Of a DNA stretch of 64,000 bases, positions 10,097 to 18,580 are shown piece by piece (the stretch's first letter is position 1; each line of letters opens with the position of its first letter). The notes under the pieces are model-generated. The model saw only the letters and a program-made list of their open reading frames with translations. It was not told the DNA's origin and did no database searches. The stretch is from NCBI GenBank assembly GCA_019828595.1, contig JAHQRK010000010.1, positions 2,294,001 through 2,358,000 of the forward strand, in the 5' to 3' direction. Position numbers and translations under genes: made by a program. The DNA comes from Aphanomyces cochlioides (Eukaryota > Oomycota > Saprolegniomycetes > Saprolegniales > Verrucalvaceae).

Positions 10097-10112
10097 TCAA
10101 TTTTCAATTTTC
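10097..10112 (+). promoter_or_regulatory. Oomycete initiator-type core promoter of WGR-WWE copy 1
   Basis: TCAATTTTCAATTTTC lies 15 bp before the ATG at 10127. It resembles the oomycete initiator (YCAYTYY) plus flanking promoter element (CAWTTT-like). The equivalent site before copy 2 is TCATTCTTCAATTTTC. Confidence 0.5.
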
Positions 10113-10126
10113 AACATTTCATCAAG

Positions 10127-10921
10127 ATGGCCATTACGCGAAGCTCCACTCGAAGAAGGTCTCGTAAACGCACTGCCGTCAATACTGGATCATGTACTTG
10201 CATTTGGTGCAAGAGTTGGAAACCTGGAAAGGTTTACAAGACCAAGAAAAATCCACCCAAACCAAAGACGACTATCAAGACGCCAGCACCACCAACCAGT
10301 GTGAAATTTCATCCAAAAGGCGTTTTTGTTGACATACAACCGACATCCTGGTCGACAGCGAGCAATCCGTTCAACTGCATTGACGACGACGGCACGCTCG
10401 ATGCTAAGCTTGTGCTGGTCAACTTGGCAGACAACATGGACGAGTTTTTCAACATGCAAGCGGTTCGCTCGAAAGACGGCTTCTTTGTCTCGACGAAATG
10501 GGGACATACTGGCACGAATGGACAATCCAAGCTTGAAGGACCGATGATGACTTTGGAAGAAGCAACGACGAGGTTCTACAACTTGTTCCACGAGAAAACG
10601 GGTAATCTATGGTCGAACCGGAAGTCATTTGTCAAGATTGATGGCAAGTACGACCTCTTGAATTCTACCAGCGCAACACAAGCCAGTGGTTCATGGGAAT
10701 ACTACATGGACGACTTTGTCGATGGCAAAGCGACTGGATGGTATCCCTACACTGCGGAAGGCACAACACAAACCGAGCTCCTCTACCAAACGCATCTCAC
10801 CAACAGCGCATACAATCGCCGCATTGTCCAGTCGGGGTATTTCAAGTACTGCATCGACCTGGACGAGATGACTCAAACCAACATCAAGACCAACAAACGA
10901 CGACAGATTCGACGAGTATAG
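10127..10921 (+). CDS. WGR-WWE domain protein, copy 1
   Basis: This is a 264-residue protein. The N-terminus is basic (RSSTRRRSRKR, likely nuclear localisation) with a short Cys cluster (CTCIWC, 23-28). A WGR domain at about 95-178 has the core KWGHTG (124-129) in place of the usual RWGRVG, then FHEKTGNLW and GKYDLL. A WWE domain follows at about 188-263: SWEYYMDDF, GWYPY, then YFKYCIDLDEMTQTN and KRRQIRR, the usual WWE ending. WGR and WWE domains occur in poly(ADP-ribose) polymerases, where WGR couples DNA contact to activation and WWE binds ADP-ribose-type ligands. No ART/PARP catalytic domain is present, so this is a reader or adaptor at most. The last roughly 530 bp are essentially identical to copy 2 (13083..13868). 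Confidence 0.85.
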   Translation: MAITRSSTRRRSRKRTAVNTGSCTCIWCKSWKPGKVYKTKKNPPKPKTTIKTPAPPTSVKFHPKGVFVDIQPTSWSTASNPFNCIDDDGTLDAKLVLVNLADNMDEFFNMQAVRSKDGFFVSTKWGHTGTNGQSKLEGPMMTLEEATTRFYNLFHEKTGNLWSNRKSFVKIDGKYDLLNSTSATQASGSWEYYMDDFVDGKATGWYPYTAEGTTQTELLYQTHLTNSAYNRRIVQSGYFKYCIDLDEMTQTNIKTNKRRQIRRV

Positions 10922-11179
10922 ACTTGGTGACATTAGTATTCAATTTCGTCTATGTATGCACCGAAAATACTTCCAAAGTCTCATTCAACCTCTTCTTGAC
11001 GACCTCGAGCGATAAAACTGGTTGGTAACTTCAATCATATTACGCCTAACTTATTGAAATAGAGCGACGTGAGGCACATTGCACGAGAACGATAAGTTCA
11101 TGAACTGAAAGTGACGGACCCAGATACGTGAAAAGAAAGATTGGTCCTGGGATTTCACGTACTGAGCAATTTACTGAAG

Positions 11180-11611
11180 ATGAAAAGCTTAACTCGTCGG
11201 CTTCTAACTTTGAATCCAATATTCACGCTGGTGCTGTTGGTGCTATCCCTGGCTTTGTTATGCGCTGCCTCCTATTGTCAAGTGTGTACGAATGCAATCC
11301 AACGGCACTTTGCAGGTTCAAGAAGATGGCAACGTCGGGCGACCAGTCAAGATGGCCAAGTTGTCTGGGCCTCACACACGCAAGGGAGTGACGGCCAGTA
11401 TCTGACTTTGCAAGATGATAGCAACTTGGTCTTGTATGGGTCGAACGGCATCGAAGCTGTGTGGGCAGCGAATGGCGACAGCAAGTACAAAGATCCGCCC
11501 TACTGTCTGCTCTTTCAACAAGACAACACGTTGTCCGTTTGGTCGTCCAAGTGCTTCTGGATATGGCGAACTGGACGCGATGGCCTTTGGAGACGCCAAT
11601 TTCAAAAGTAA
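11180..11611 (+). CDS. Secreted bulb-type lectin B, internally deleted with compensated frameshift
   Basis: This is a 143-residue close paralogue of lectin A, with the same signal peptide, CQVC, intact repeat 2 motif (QDDSNLVLY) and identical C-terminal tail. Relative to A it has lost about 65 bp after residue ~38 and one further base about 40 bp downstream. Between the two sites roughly 14 residues (QRHFAGSRRWQRRATS) are read in a shifted frame: the bases of the ancestral 'SNGTLxxxEDGN' segment are still there but translated in another phase. The net change is -66, so the frame is restored. Repeat 1 of the lectin fold is therefore replaced by a short Arg-rich stretch. It may be a folding-defective product or a neo-sequence; ATG 11180 is the signal-peptide start, the frame being open further upstream only from a TTG. 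Confidence 0.7.
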   Translation: MKSLTRRLLTLNPIFTLVLLVLSLALLCAASYCQVCTNAIQRHFAGSRRWQRRATSQDGQVVWASHTQGSDGQYLTLQDDSNLVLYGSNGIEAVWAANGDSKYKDPPYCLLFQQDNTLSVWSSKCFWIWRTGRDGLWRRQFQK

Positions 11612-12012
11612 TGAGCCCTCCAATGAGCTCTACACGGTATTTTTGGGATATAAAAGTACTCCGTTGAAATGTTTGCAATTCGTCTGGTTTCTCAAGTTGT
11701 TTATTGGACTTACCAGCAACACGTGTATCACTACGCCAAGGATAGCATTTTTATGCTCATCTTGAATTGGTATTCATGGCATTTTCATCTTCGCCAAAGG
11801 ATACAAACGATCACCAATATAGAATCAAGGAGCAATGGTGCTATAGAGCACCGTTGATCCACAATTCGCAAAAAATTCCCAATCCCAAATCATATCTCCA
11901 CTTTTCTCTCTTGGTCAGCAGAGTCGTTTCTCGAGTAATCTCTACTCCATGGCGAAGTACCGAGAACAGAGTCAAAGCCCAAACATAATTCCAAAGGCCA
12001 GATGTCCAAAAT
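11612..12012. other. 3' flank of lectin B, no supported gene
   Basis: No gene seen. A plus-strand frame beginning at ATG 11949 runs into the WGR-WWE relic described separately. Confidence 0.4.
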
Positions 12013-12460
12013 GCAATGTGACGATCTTGACCATCATTCTTCAAACGAACGACCAGCACTCACATACAAACTTCAAGTTTGAACAATTTCATGCAGACAC
12101 CAAGATGTCGAATGTGAGTCAACTTTGCACTGCTTATGACTTGATGGACTTTACGTTGATTATACGTGCTATCAAGACGACACCACAGATAGTCCAACAA
12201 GCCAAGAAGTCTCCACCCAACGCAACGCCCGTTGTCAAGATGCTAGCATCAGCCAGCGGCAAATTCAATGTAAAAGGAATTATAGTTGATGTACTAGGTC
12301 CTGGCCTCGTGATGTCGTTTCATCCATTTTGCAATTGCTCTTGTGCGTTTTCCAGCGAGAAGCTCAGACACAACACAGTCTGCCGAGTCGAGGCCCTATT
12401 ACTAGTGAAGGCATTGGAGTTGCTTTCATTTGAAGCACCGATTGATTCATGAGACACGTA
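12013..12460 (+). pseudogene. Relic of a third WGR-WWE gene (promoter and N-terminal coding part)
   Basis: From 12013 to about 12150 the sequence repeats the WGR-WWE upstream block at 12903. After it, about 12195-12305 reads KKSPPNATPVVKML then GKFNVKGIIVDV, which parallels KKNPPKPKTTIKTP and VKFHPKGVFVDIQ of copy 1 (residues 40-71). No WGR or WWE homology is detectable beyond about 12310, so only the 5' part survives. The surrounding plus-strand frame (11949..12452) is open but its other parts have no counterpart in the intact genes. Confidence 0.55.
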
Positions 12461-12902
12461 TCGTGGACACGGATGACACAATTAGACGCTTTGACATTTA
12501 GTGCCTTGGATTCATTTCATTTTTGTGTCATTAACGCTCCTCGTCCAGATAACTCGACGTGGGGTTTGGAAGTTTGTCTGTGTTGGGCTCAAGAGAATAA
12601 CAATATTTGTTCAAGTAAGCAGTGCGGTACAGAGTGAGCGAGAGTCGATTCATCTCGTCAATTGACGTTTGAGGGTTTGATTACAAGAGCAGTCCACGAC
12701 AGCCAGAATACCTGAAAAATTGAGAGTTGTCCGATGGAGGAGAGTAATTGTATGCGATACCTTCACCTGTGGAATGCGGATGCAAGATGTCATCGACAAA
12801 CATCGTATAGCATCCAACAAACTTGCCTTGAGCCATAGAAGCATGCAGATGCGACCGTAATGCAGCCATGCAACTTTGAGGGATTTCCATCTCCCAGTCA
12901 AC
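12461..12902. other. Spacer between WGR-WWE relic and copy 2
   Basis: Nothing supportable seen. Short frames on both strands lack motifs. Confidence 0.35.
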
Positions 12903-13045
12903 AAGGCAACGTGACGATCTTGACCATCATTCTTCAAACAGCGACCAGCACTCACATACAAACTTCAAGTTTGACCAATTTCATGCACACTCTAAGATGT
13001 CGAATGTGAGTCAACTTTGCACTTTTTGTGACTCGATGGCCTGCC
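12903..13045 (+). repeat. Direct repeat of the WGR-WWE upstream region
   Basis: About 135 bp here closely matches 12013..12150 in direct orientation: CGTGACGATCTTGACCATCATTCTTCAAAC, then CACATACAAACTTCAAGTTTGA, then AAGATGTCGAATGTGAGTCAACTTTGCACT. A shorter match lies at 8311-8358. The three copies mark three WGR-WWE promoters (copy 1, relic, copy 2) and date the insertions and deletions between them. Confidence 0.7.
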
Positions 13046-13052
13046 TGTTCGT

Positions 13053-13068
13053 TCATTCTTCAATTTTC
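13053..13068 (+). promoter_or_regulatory. Oomycete initiator-type core promoter of WGR-WWE copy 2
   Basis: TCATTCTTCAATTTTC fits YCAYTYY plus a CAWTTT-like flanking element and sits 14 bp before the ATG at 13083, implying a very short 5' UTR. Confidence 0.6.
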
Positions 13069-13082
13069 AACGTTCTATCAAG

Positions 13083-13868
13083 ATGGCTATTACGCGAAGC
13101 TCCAAGGTGAAAAAGTCTGGCAAACCAAGCTCCGTCAATACTGGATCATGTACTTGCATTTGGTGCAAGAGTTGGAAACCTCGAAAAGTCTACAAGAAAA
13201 ATCCACCCAAACCAAAGACGACTACCAAGAAACCAGCACCCACAAGCGTGAAATTCAATCCACAAGGCTCTACAGTTATTTCAAAGCCAACGTCCTGGTC
13301 GACAGCGGACAACCCGTTCAACTGTCTTGTGCACGATGGCACGCTCGATGCCAAGCTTGTGCTGGTCAACTTGGCAGACAACATGGACGAGTTTTTCAAC
13401 ATGCAAGCGGTTCGCTCGAAAGACGGCTTCTTTGTCTCGACGAAATGGGGACATACTGGCACGAATGGACAATCCAAGCTTGAAGGACCGATGATGACTT
13501 TGGAAGAAGCAACGACGAGGTTCTACAACTTGTTCCACGAGAAAACGGGTAATCTATGGTCGAACCGGAAGTCATTTGTCAAGATTGATGGCAAGTACGA
13601 CCTCTTGAATTCTACCAGCGCAACACAAGCCAGTGGTTCATGGGAATACTACATGGACGACTTTGTCGATGGCAAAGCGACTGGATGGTATCCCTACACT
13701 GCGGAAGGCACAACACAAACCGAGCTCCTCTACCAAACGCATCTCACCAACAGCGCATACAATCGCCGCATTGTCCAGTCGGGGTATTTCAAGTACTGCA
13801 TCGACCTGGACGAGATGACTCAAACCAACATCAAGACCAACAAACGACGACAGATTCGACGAGTATAG
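13083..13868 (+). CDS. WGR-WWE domain protein, copy 2
   Basis: This is a 261-residue paralogue of 10127..10921 with the same architecture: basic N-terminus (RSSKVKKSGKPSS), CTCIWC cluster, Pro/Lys-rich linker, WGR with KWGHTG, WWE with IDLDEMTQTN and KRRQIRR. The first ~85 residues differ from copy 1 at many positions, including the linker and the acidic/His residues before DGTLDAK. From there to the stop the proteins are identical and the DNA is nearly so. No PARP catalytic domain. ATG 13083 follows the initiator directly. Probably nuclear; partner unknown. Confidence 0.85.
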   Translation: MAITRSSKVKKSGKPSSVNTGSCTCIWCKSWKPRKVYKKNPPKPKTTTKKPAPTSVKFNPQGSTVISKPTSWSTADNPFNCLVHDGTLDAKLVLVNLADNMDEFFNMQAVRSKDGFFVSTKWGHTGTNGQSKLEGPMMTLEEATTRFYNLFHEKTGNLWSNRKSFVKIDGKYDLLNSTSATQASGSWEYYMDDFVDGKATGWYPYTAEGTTQTELLYQTHLTNSAYNRRIVQSGYFKYCIDLDEMTQTNIKTNKRRQIRRV

Positions 13869-14097
13869 ACTTGGTGCCTTTCAATTTACTAAAAATGTAT
13901 AAATGCCCCTCAAATCCTTGTGAATTCTCTTTCATCTTGGCTTGCAGCTAAATGTTCCTAGTGCATGCGCAGAACGTGCACGCTCCACAGAGCTCAGTCC
14001 CTTGGGAAACCACATGTGGACGCCGGGTTTCCCTCGTATATCGTATTAGCTAACTTCACACCGATGGAAAACGAGCAATTCTTCATTAACAAGATAG

Positions 14098-14589
14098 TTA
14101 GGATTGCCACATGCTCAATCCGTCGCGGCGAGTGCGCCACATCCAGTGACACTTGGAGGTCCACGTCGAGAGCGTGTTGTCTTGTTGAAGGACCAAACAG
14201 TACGGTGGGTCTTTGTACTTTCGACCGGCGTTGGCTGCCCAGAGAGGATCTCCATTCTTCGCATACAAGACCAAGTTGCCATCTTCCTGCATGACCAAAT
14301 TCGCTGGCGCCTTCCCGAACGTTTTGGTCGACCACAACGGTGTTCCGTCTTGATTCGTCACGACGAAATTGCCATCTTCTTGGAATGTCGCTCGTCCATT
14401 AGACTTGGAGAGGAGGAACGTGCTCTGATTTACCACTACCTTGTTGGAAAACAGCGCCGCGGTCGCAATGGCATTCGTGCAAACATCGCAATATGTCGAG
14501 TCGACCGAAACGACCAAATCCAACAACAGCAACATCAGCACCGCCATGAACAACACCCATGGAGCTCGTATGCGCTCAAACTGGAACAT
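14098..14589 (-). CDS. Secreted bulb-type lectin C
   Basis: This is a 163-residue protein on the minus strand. The signal peptide is long (about 1-31, core VLFMAVLMLLLLDLVV) and is followed by CDVC (34-37). Repeat 1 has QEDGNFVVT (70-78; the Tyr of the mannose motif is Thr). Repeat 2 has a full QxDxNxVxY (Q101-Y109, QEDGNLVLY). Repeat 3 is PPYCLVLQQDNTLSTW with Cys131/Cys147. The C-terminal HWMWRTRRDGL matches the A/B subfamily. ATG at 14587..14589. It is transcribed divergently from lectin D; only 248 bp separate the two start codons. Confidence 0.85.
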   Translation of the reverse strand: MFQFERIRAPWVLFMAVLMLLLLDLVVSVDSTYCDVCTNAIATAALFSNKVVVNQSTFLLSKSNGRATFQEDGNFVVTNQDGTPLWSTKTFGKAPANLVMQEDGNLVLYAKNGDPLWAANAGRKYKDPPYCLVLQQDNTLSTWTSKCHWMWRTRRDGLSMWQS

Positions 14590-14771
14590 TCAAGAGCTGT
14601 CGTTGAGCAAAATCAAACATGTCAACTCGAAGTGTTTGAATTTTATAGTGGTAGTCCGAAAGAATAGGCTAACGTCTCCAAATTGAGTTCAATGAAGTCA
14701 ACAACTCTGTGGCGTTGGCTTCAATCTTGATGCTGCAAAGTACAGCAAAGAGAAGCGGCTGCATTGAATCT

Positions 14772-14826
14772 CCCCCCTTGTCCCCCTTCTCCCCCTTCCT
14801 GAAGTTGCATTTTTCAATTTTATTTC
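14772..14826 (+). promoter_or_regulatory. C-rich tract and initiator upstream of lectin D
   Basis: Three runs of 5-6 C separated by TT-containing linkers (14772-14797) are followed by TTGCATTTTTCAATTTTATTTC (14805-14826), an initiator/flanking-element-like sequence 12 bp before ATG 14838. It lies in the divergent promoter shared with lectin C. Similar C-runs precede lectins J and K. Confidence 0.5.
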
Positions 14827-14837
14827 CCCCCGAAAGA

Positions 14838-15329
14838 ATGTGCCAGGGCTTGGCAATCTTGAAAATCCTCGTGCTGTCTCTGGTTCTGTCGATTGTTTTG
14901 GCTGACTACTGCGATATTTGCAACGACGACAACTTGCAGACAACGCTCCGGTCGCATTCCCCGCAACGAGCGATGCTAGTTGGATTTTCTCTCAAAACAC
15001 CCAGCAATGCCACGACGCTATCTTTCCAACTCGACTCCAACCTCGTCTTGCTCAACGCAGCTGGGCAGCCAACTTGGGATACGAGAACACAAGGCAAAGG
15101 CGCAACTCGACTCATGATGCAAGACGACGGCAATTTGGTTCTCTTGACAATCCAAGACAAGCCCATCTGGGCAAGTCAGACGTCGAGAATTGGTCAATCC
15201 CCCTTTTGCTTTCACTTCAGCGACTTGCAGCCACCGACTGTGTGGGATTCGCAATGCTACCCACTCTTCTCGTCGAAATATGGAGTTTATCGTCCGCGAT
15301 CCGCGTTGGATTTGAAAGATATCGAGTAA
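14838..15329 (+). CDS. Secreted bulb-type lectin D
   Basis: This is a 163-residue protein. ATG 14838 begins MCQGLAILKILVLSLVLSIV, a signal peptide; the frame is open upstream but without signal-peptide character. CDIC lies at 25-28. Lectin repeats: QLDSNLVLL (64-72), QDDGNLVLL (95-103), both with Leu in place of the Tyr of QxDxNxVxY; repeat 3 PFCFHFSDLQPPTVWDSQC (122-140). The motif KPIWASQTS is typical of the family. The C-terminus (YGVYRPRSALDLKDIE) is shared in form with lectin E. With no complete sugar motif in any repeat, mannose binding is doubtful. Confidence 0.85.
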   Translation: MCQGLAILKILVLSLVLSIVLADYCDICNDDNLQTTLRSHSPQRAMLVGFSLKTPSNATTLSFQLDSNLVLLNAAGQPTWDTRTQGKGATRLMMQDDGNLVLLTIQDKPIWASQTSRIGQSPFCFHFSDLQPPTVWDSQCYPLFSSKYGVYRPRSALDLKDIE

Positions 15330-15722
15330 TTTGTCAACTTTAACTTGAATACATTAACAAAGTTGTCGTCTCCGACCCTTGAATTGAATTCCCCCCTCTA
15401 GGGATCTAATCCCCCCAATCTAAAAGATATTTTACAGAGAATGGAAGAGCAAAGCTCAATTAATCTACTGCATTGATTCTTCTTCTCATCAAGATCTCAA
15501 CAGAAATCAATGAACGACGTCAGCCTTAAACCCTCGCGGAGAAACGAACGGTCAAGGCGTCAGGGGATATGGTATCGAGTCTAACTTTTATACAACATTT
15601 CATTCCAGTTTAGATTTCTCTTCAGGTTAAAGCCTTTAGAGTTAACATTCCTTCAATCTAAGAAGTGTCGTCTCTTGATGCAATAAAAACATCCCTGGAG
15701 CACTGCTTGCCTTCAACCTTTG
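15330..15722. other. Spacer between lectins D and E
   Basis: No gene seen. Confidence 0.4.
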
Positions 15723-15738
15723 TCATTTCTTCATTTCC
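15723..15738 (+). promoter_or_regulatory. Oomycete initiator-type core promoter of lectin E
   Basis: TCATTTCTTCATTTCC, 12 bp before ATG 15751, fits the initiator plus flanking element closely. Confidence 0.6.
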
Positions 15739-15750
15739 AAAGACCCGACA

Positions 15751-16302
15751 ATGTTTTCAAAGTGGACGACGACTTTGGCGGCAATCTTGTTGCTCTCTAC
15801 CTTGCCGAGCACTCTATCCGACTATACCTACTGCGACGTTTGCAACGACAACAATCTTGGCTCTTCGCTGCGTTCCCATTCATCAACAAACCAATTTCTA
15901 AACCTCGGCGCTTTCCTCCTGTCCGAGGCTCGAACGAGTTTCTTTTGGCTCCAGGCCGATTCCAACTTGGTCGTCGCGGACAGAGACAATAAACCGATGT
16001 GGTCGTCCAAGAGTCAAAACAGTGGCGGCAATCGACTCATGATGCAAGACGATGGCAATTTGGTCCTCCTGACGGCAAACGACAAACCCGTCTGGGCGAG
16101 CCAAACATCGATAATTGGAGAAAAACCTTTCTGCTTCCTTGTCAGCGATTCCTTGCCGCCAACTCTATGGGATTCTCAATGCTACGCCTTGTTCAGCACA
16201 GCCCAAGGTGTTTACCGCCCAGAATCTACTGACGCGAATGCGACTTACTCGAACAAGGATATTTCTGTAGACGATCGCGAGATTCGTCAAAGGTTTAGCT
16301 AG
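15751..16302 (+). CDS. Secreted bulb-type lectin E
   Basis: This is a 183-residue protein closest to D. Signal peptide about 1-23; CDVC 28-31; repeat 1 QADSNLVVA (68-76), repeat 2 QDDGNLVLL (99-107), repeat 3 PFCFLVSDSLPPTLWDSQC (126-144). YGVY in D corresponds to QGVYRPEST here, and E carries an extra C-terminal extension of about 20 charged residues (SNKDISVDDREIRQRFS). As in D, the aromatic residue of the mannose motif is absent in both repeats. ATG 15751 is the first codon of the signal peptide and lies just after the initiator. Confidence 0.85.
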   Translation: MFSKWTTTLAAILLLSTLPSTLSDYTYCDVCNDNNLGSSLRSHSSTNQFLNLGAFLLSEARTSFFWLQADSNLVVADRDNKPMWSSKSQNSGGNRLMMQDDGNLVLLTANDKPVWASQTSIIGEKPFCFLVSDSLPPTLWDSQCYALFSTAQGVYRPESTDANATYSNKDISVDDREIRQRFS

Positions 16303-16547
16303 CATCCTTTCCAAAGGTGTCTGCTGAGCTCTTACTTTCAATAGTGCTGGCTTAAGTATGCAACAACTTTGTTGACGTCTAAAGCCCATACCTCGTAGCT
16401 TTACTCGCCAACATCTTTCCACGACGTCGCACTTCCAAAGGCATCAATTCGCTACAATCGCAAACTTTGACAAATTTTTATTTTCCTTGATGCAGTTGAT
16501 ATTGTCCTTAAATCAATTTGCTTTGGTGGTTTATCCTTGTCAAACCA

Positions 16548-16640
16548 CACTCACGCCAACTTTGGTTGGAAAAAGATGGCAACGCGTTGGATTTAACAGC
16601 GAAGAAACCAATCTGGATGAGAACAATAATACCAGCGACA
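16548..16640 (+). pseudogene. Lectin relic (one repeat)
   Basis: Around 16560-16619 one frame reads LEKDGNALDLTAKKPIW, which matches the repeat core of the neighbouring lectins (QxDGNLVLVDxxxxKPIW). No signal peptide, CxxC or other repeats are recognisable, so this is a decayed fragment of a further lectin copy between E and F. Confidence 0.55.
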
Positions 16641-17451
16641 ACACAAGCCTGGAGTGCACAGCCAGGTACAGGTCATAGGTTTTTAATAGGTTTTATATAG
16701 GTTAATTAGAGGTTGAGGGTTAGGTCAATAGGTTTTTCTTGATTGGGGGTTATCTGAGCCGACGACGTCAGACATCCGCCGAGAAACTTGTGCTCATCGT
16801 AGCGAACCAAGGTCGAGTGTAGAATGTATTCCAACAAGTTAAGCCATCAAGACGATCAGGAGATAGTCAAAGCAATGACTCGTATCCTCTTTTAAGTTCT
16901 TGCCACAACTTTTTCTTGCTGCAAGTGCAAAGCAAACCTCACTGGTGTCGGTCTCTTTCCATGAGCAAGCTTACACGAATGTCCCTCTTTCGAGGGCTTT
17001 GCTGAGAAAACTTTAAAGTTGGCGCATTGCTGACTGCACCTGCCAACGTTGATTAAACCGTTGCCATATCGTTCGCATTGGGTCTTCAATATGATAGCGC
17101 CGATGGTGGCAACATGAACTACACCTCAATCCTTGATTACTTTGCGATGGGTGAGCCCGTTGCTCTCTTTAGTGATTCAGTATGCAGTCCCCACGTGTGG
17201 AGAGAAGCAACAACCAAAAGAATATACAGAGACTAACGAAAGCAATAGCTTGCTCCATGATCCATAGTCGTCGCTTGAAAGTACAGCTGAATCTAGTGCG
17301 TAGGTTCGTTTAGCAGTCATGAGGCTTGCGCGTCAGCTTAGCACGTCGCTTTGGTTGATGGGATGGACGCTAGTGCAATGCAAAAGCGAACTACCAGCTC
17401 GCCTCGCCGCATTCTGAATTACGGTTCTGTAGTGTCTCGAACGCCAAGACA
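16641..17451. other. Spacer before lectin F
   Basis: No gene seen. At 16672-16735 there is a run of imperfect GGTTTTTAATAGG/GGTTAATTAGAGG/GGTTGAGGGTTAGG-type direct repeats, a low-complexity patch of unknown meaning. Confidence 0.4.
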
Positions 17452-18015
17452 ATGCATTTTGTGAGTTTGGTCAGTTGGCTCTGTCTGCTTCCGGTGGTTC
17501 TCGCCAGAAGTACCGACTTTTGTAACTTGTGCGACGTCGATCAAGATCGTCCATTGAAATCTCTCCTGGCCAAGACGATTGTCAACAATGGTGACGTGCA
17601 GACGTCCATCTTGGGCGAGACAGCGTCGATCGCGACGAAATCCCTCACTCTGCGCTTGCAAATGCAACAAGATGGCAATTTGGTACTTGTCGACATGATG
17701 ACTGGAAAGCCAATCTGGGCGTCGATGACAAAACTCAACAAGTATAAGCGAATCTACGCCAAAGTCCAACGAGATGGCAACTTTGTCATCTACGGCGACT
17801 GGAGTAGACATGTTCTTTGGTCGAGCAATACAGTCGGCAAAGGCCAGGAACCTTACTGCATTGCGGTGAGCGACAACTCGACCAGGTATGGCGTTCGCTT
17901 GTACGACTCGACGTGTGCTGCAATTTGGTCCCCGACTCTGAATGTGGCCAAGCAATTCAACCCTGCAGACTACGCATGGAATGCATCCTTTGTAACTTCC
18001 GCATCGTCTACGTAA
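17452..18015 (+). CDS. Secreted bulb-type lectin F
   Basis: This is a 187-residue protein. Signal peptide about 1-20 (FVSLVSWLCLLPVVLA); CNLCDVDQDRPLKSL (24-38) defines the F/G/H subfamily. Repeat 1 is QQDGNLVLV (72-80), followed by DMMTGKPIWASM; repeat 2 has the complete motif QRDGNFVIY (Q106-Y114); repeat 3 is PYCIAVSDNSTRYGVRLYDSTCAAIW (134-159) with a likely Cys136-Cys155 bridge. A C-terminal extension of about 28 residues contains NAS. ATG 17452 starts the signal peptide. Likely secreted and mannose-type; ligand not known. Confidence 0.85.
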   Translation: MHFVSLVSWLCLLPVVLARSTDFCNLCDVDQDRPLKSLLAKTIVNNGDVQTSILGETASIATKSLTLRLQMQQDGNLVLVDMMTGKPIWASMTKLNKYKRIYAKVQRDGNFVIYGDWSRHVLWSSNTVGKGQEPYCIAVSDNSTRYGVRLYDSTCAAIWSPTLNVAKQFNPADYAWNASFVTSASST

Positions 18016-18508
18016 GGTTGAATGAAGTTGACATCGTCTTTCTACTCGCACTACTGTCGGCTAAATTTCCAAGTACACCACAGAGTTATATCACAACTCT
18101 CCAGCAAAAAGGATAGTTCTGACGGATCAAGACCACAACACAAGTTCGAGTCCAGCTTGCTGATTAAAGATAGAGGAGTCTGGTTGACGTGTGCATCGAC
18201 CCAATCGGACGCTTGAAAGTTCCATTCCTCACATCAATTGTGAGAACCTCGCGCAATCGAATAATCTTTAATTGGGTAAAAATTCCACAATCGGAACTTG
18301 AAGAGATCTTGCACTCTTCCAATGGCGGAGCTTAATTCTACGTGCATCAAACAGGGATTTCTTTGGATTTCTTCCCATCGGAAAAGGCGGCACGGCCTTA
18401 CAACCTACCTGTCACCCCCTGATGGGGGCTTGGATTGTCTTCATCTTGACGATGATTGGTCAAATATTTTATCATTATTTGTTTTGATTGGCAGATTAAT
18501 TTATTCAG
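18016..18508. other. Spacer, no supported gene
   Basis: Nothing supportable seen. Confidence 0.4.
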
Positions 18509-18534
18509 TTCATTTTTTTTGCATTTTCAATTTT
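18509..18534 (+). promoter_or_regulatory. Initiator-type core promoter of the bZIP/M96-like gene
   Basis: TTCATTTT... then GCATTTTCAATTTT, two overlapping initiator/flanking-element matches about 50 bp before ATG 18581. Confidence 0.5.
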
Positions 18535-18580
18535 ATTGCGCGCGGATCGAAATCTAGCGAAGCGGTTGCGTGTCCAGAGT

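Noticed and set aside
14600..14837. Longer start of lectin D at a GTG 129 bp upstream.
   Set aside because: The added residues are Pro/Ser-rich, translated from the C-rich promoter tract, and would hide the signal peptide.
16672..16735. GGTTAG-like repeats as an interstitial telomere.
   Set aside because: The words are irregular (GGTTTTTAATAGG, GGTTGAGGGTTAGG) and do not form TTTAGGG or TTAGGG arrays.
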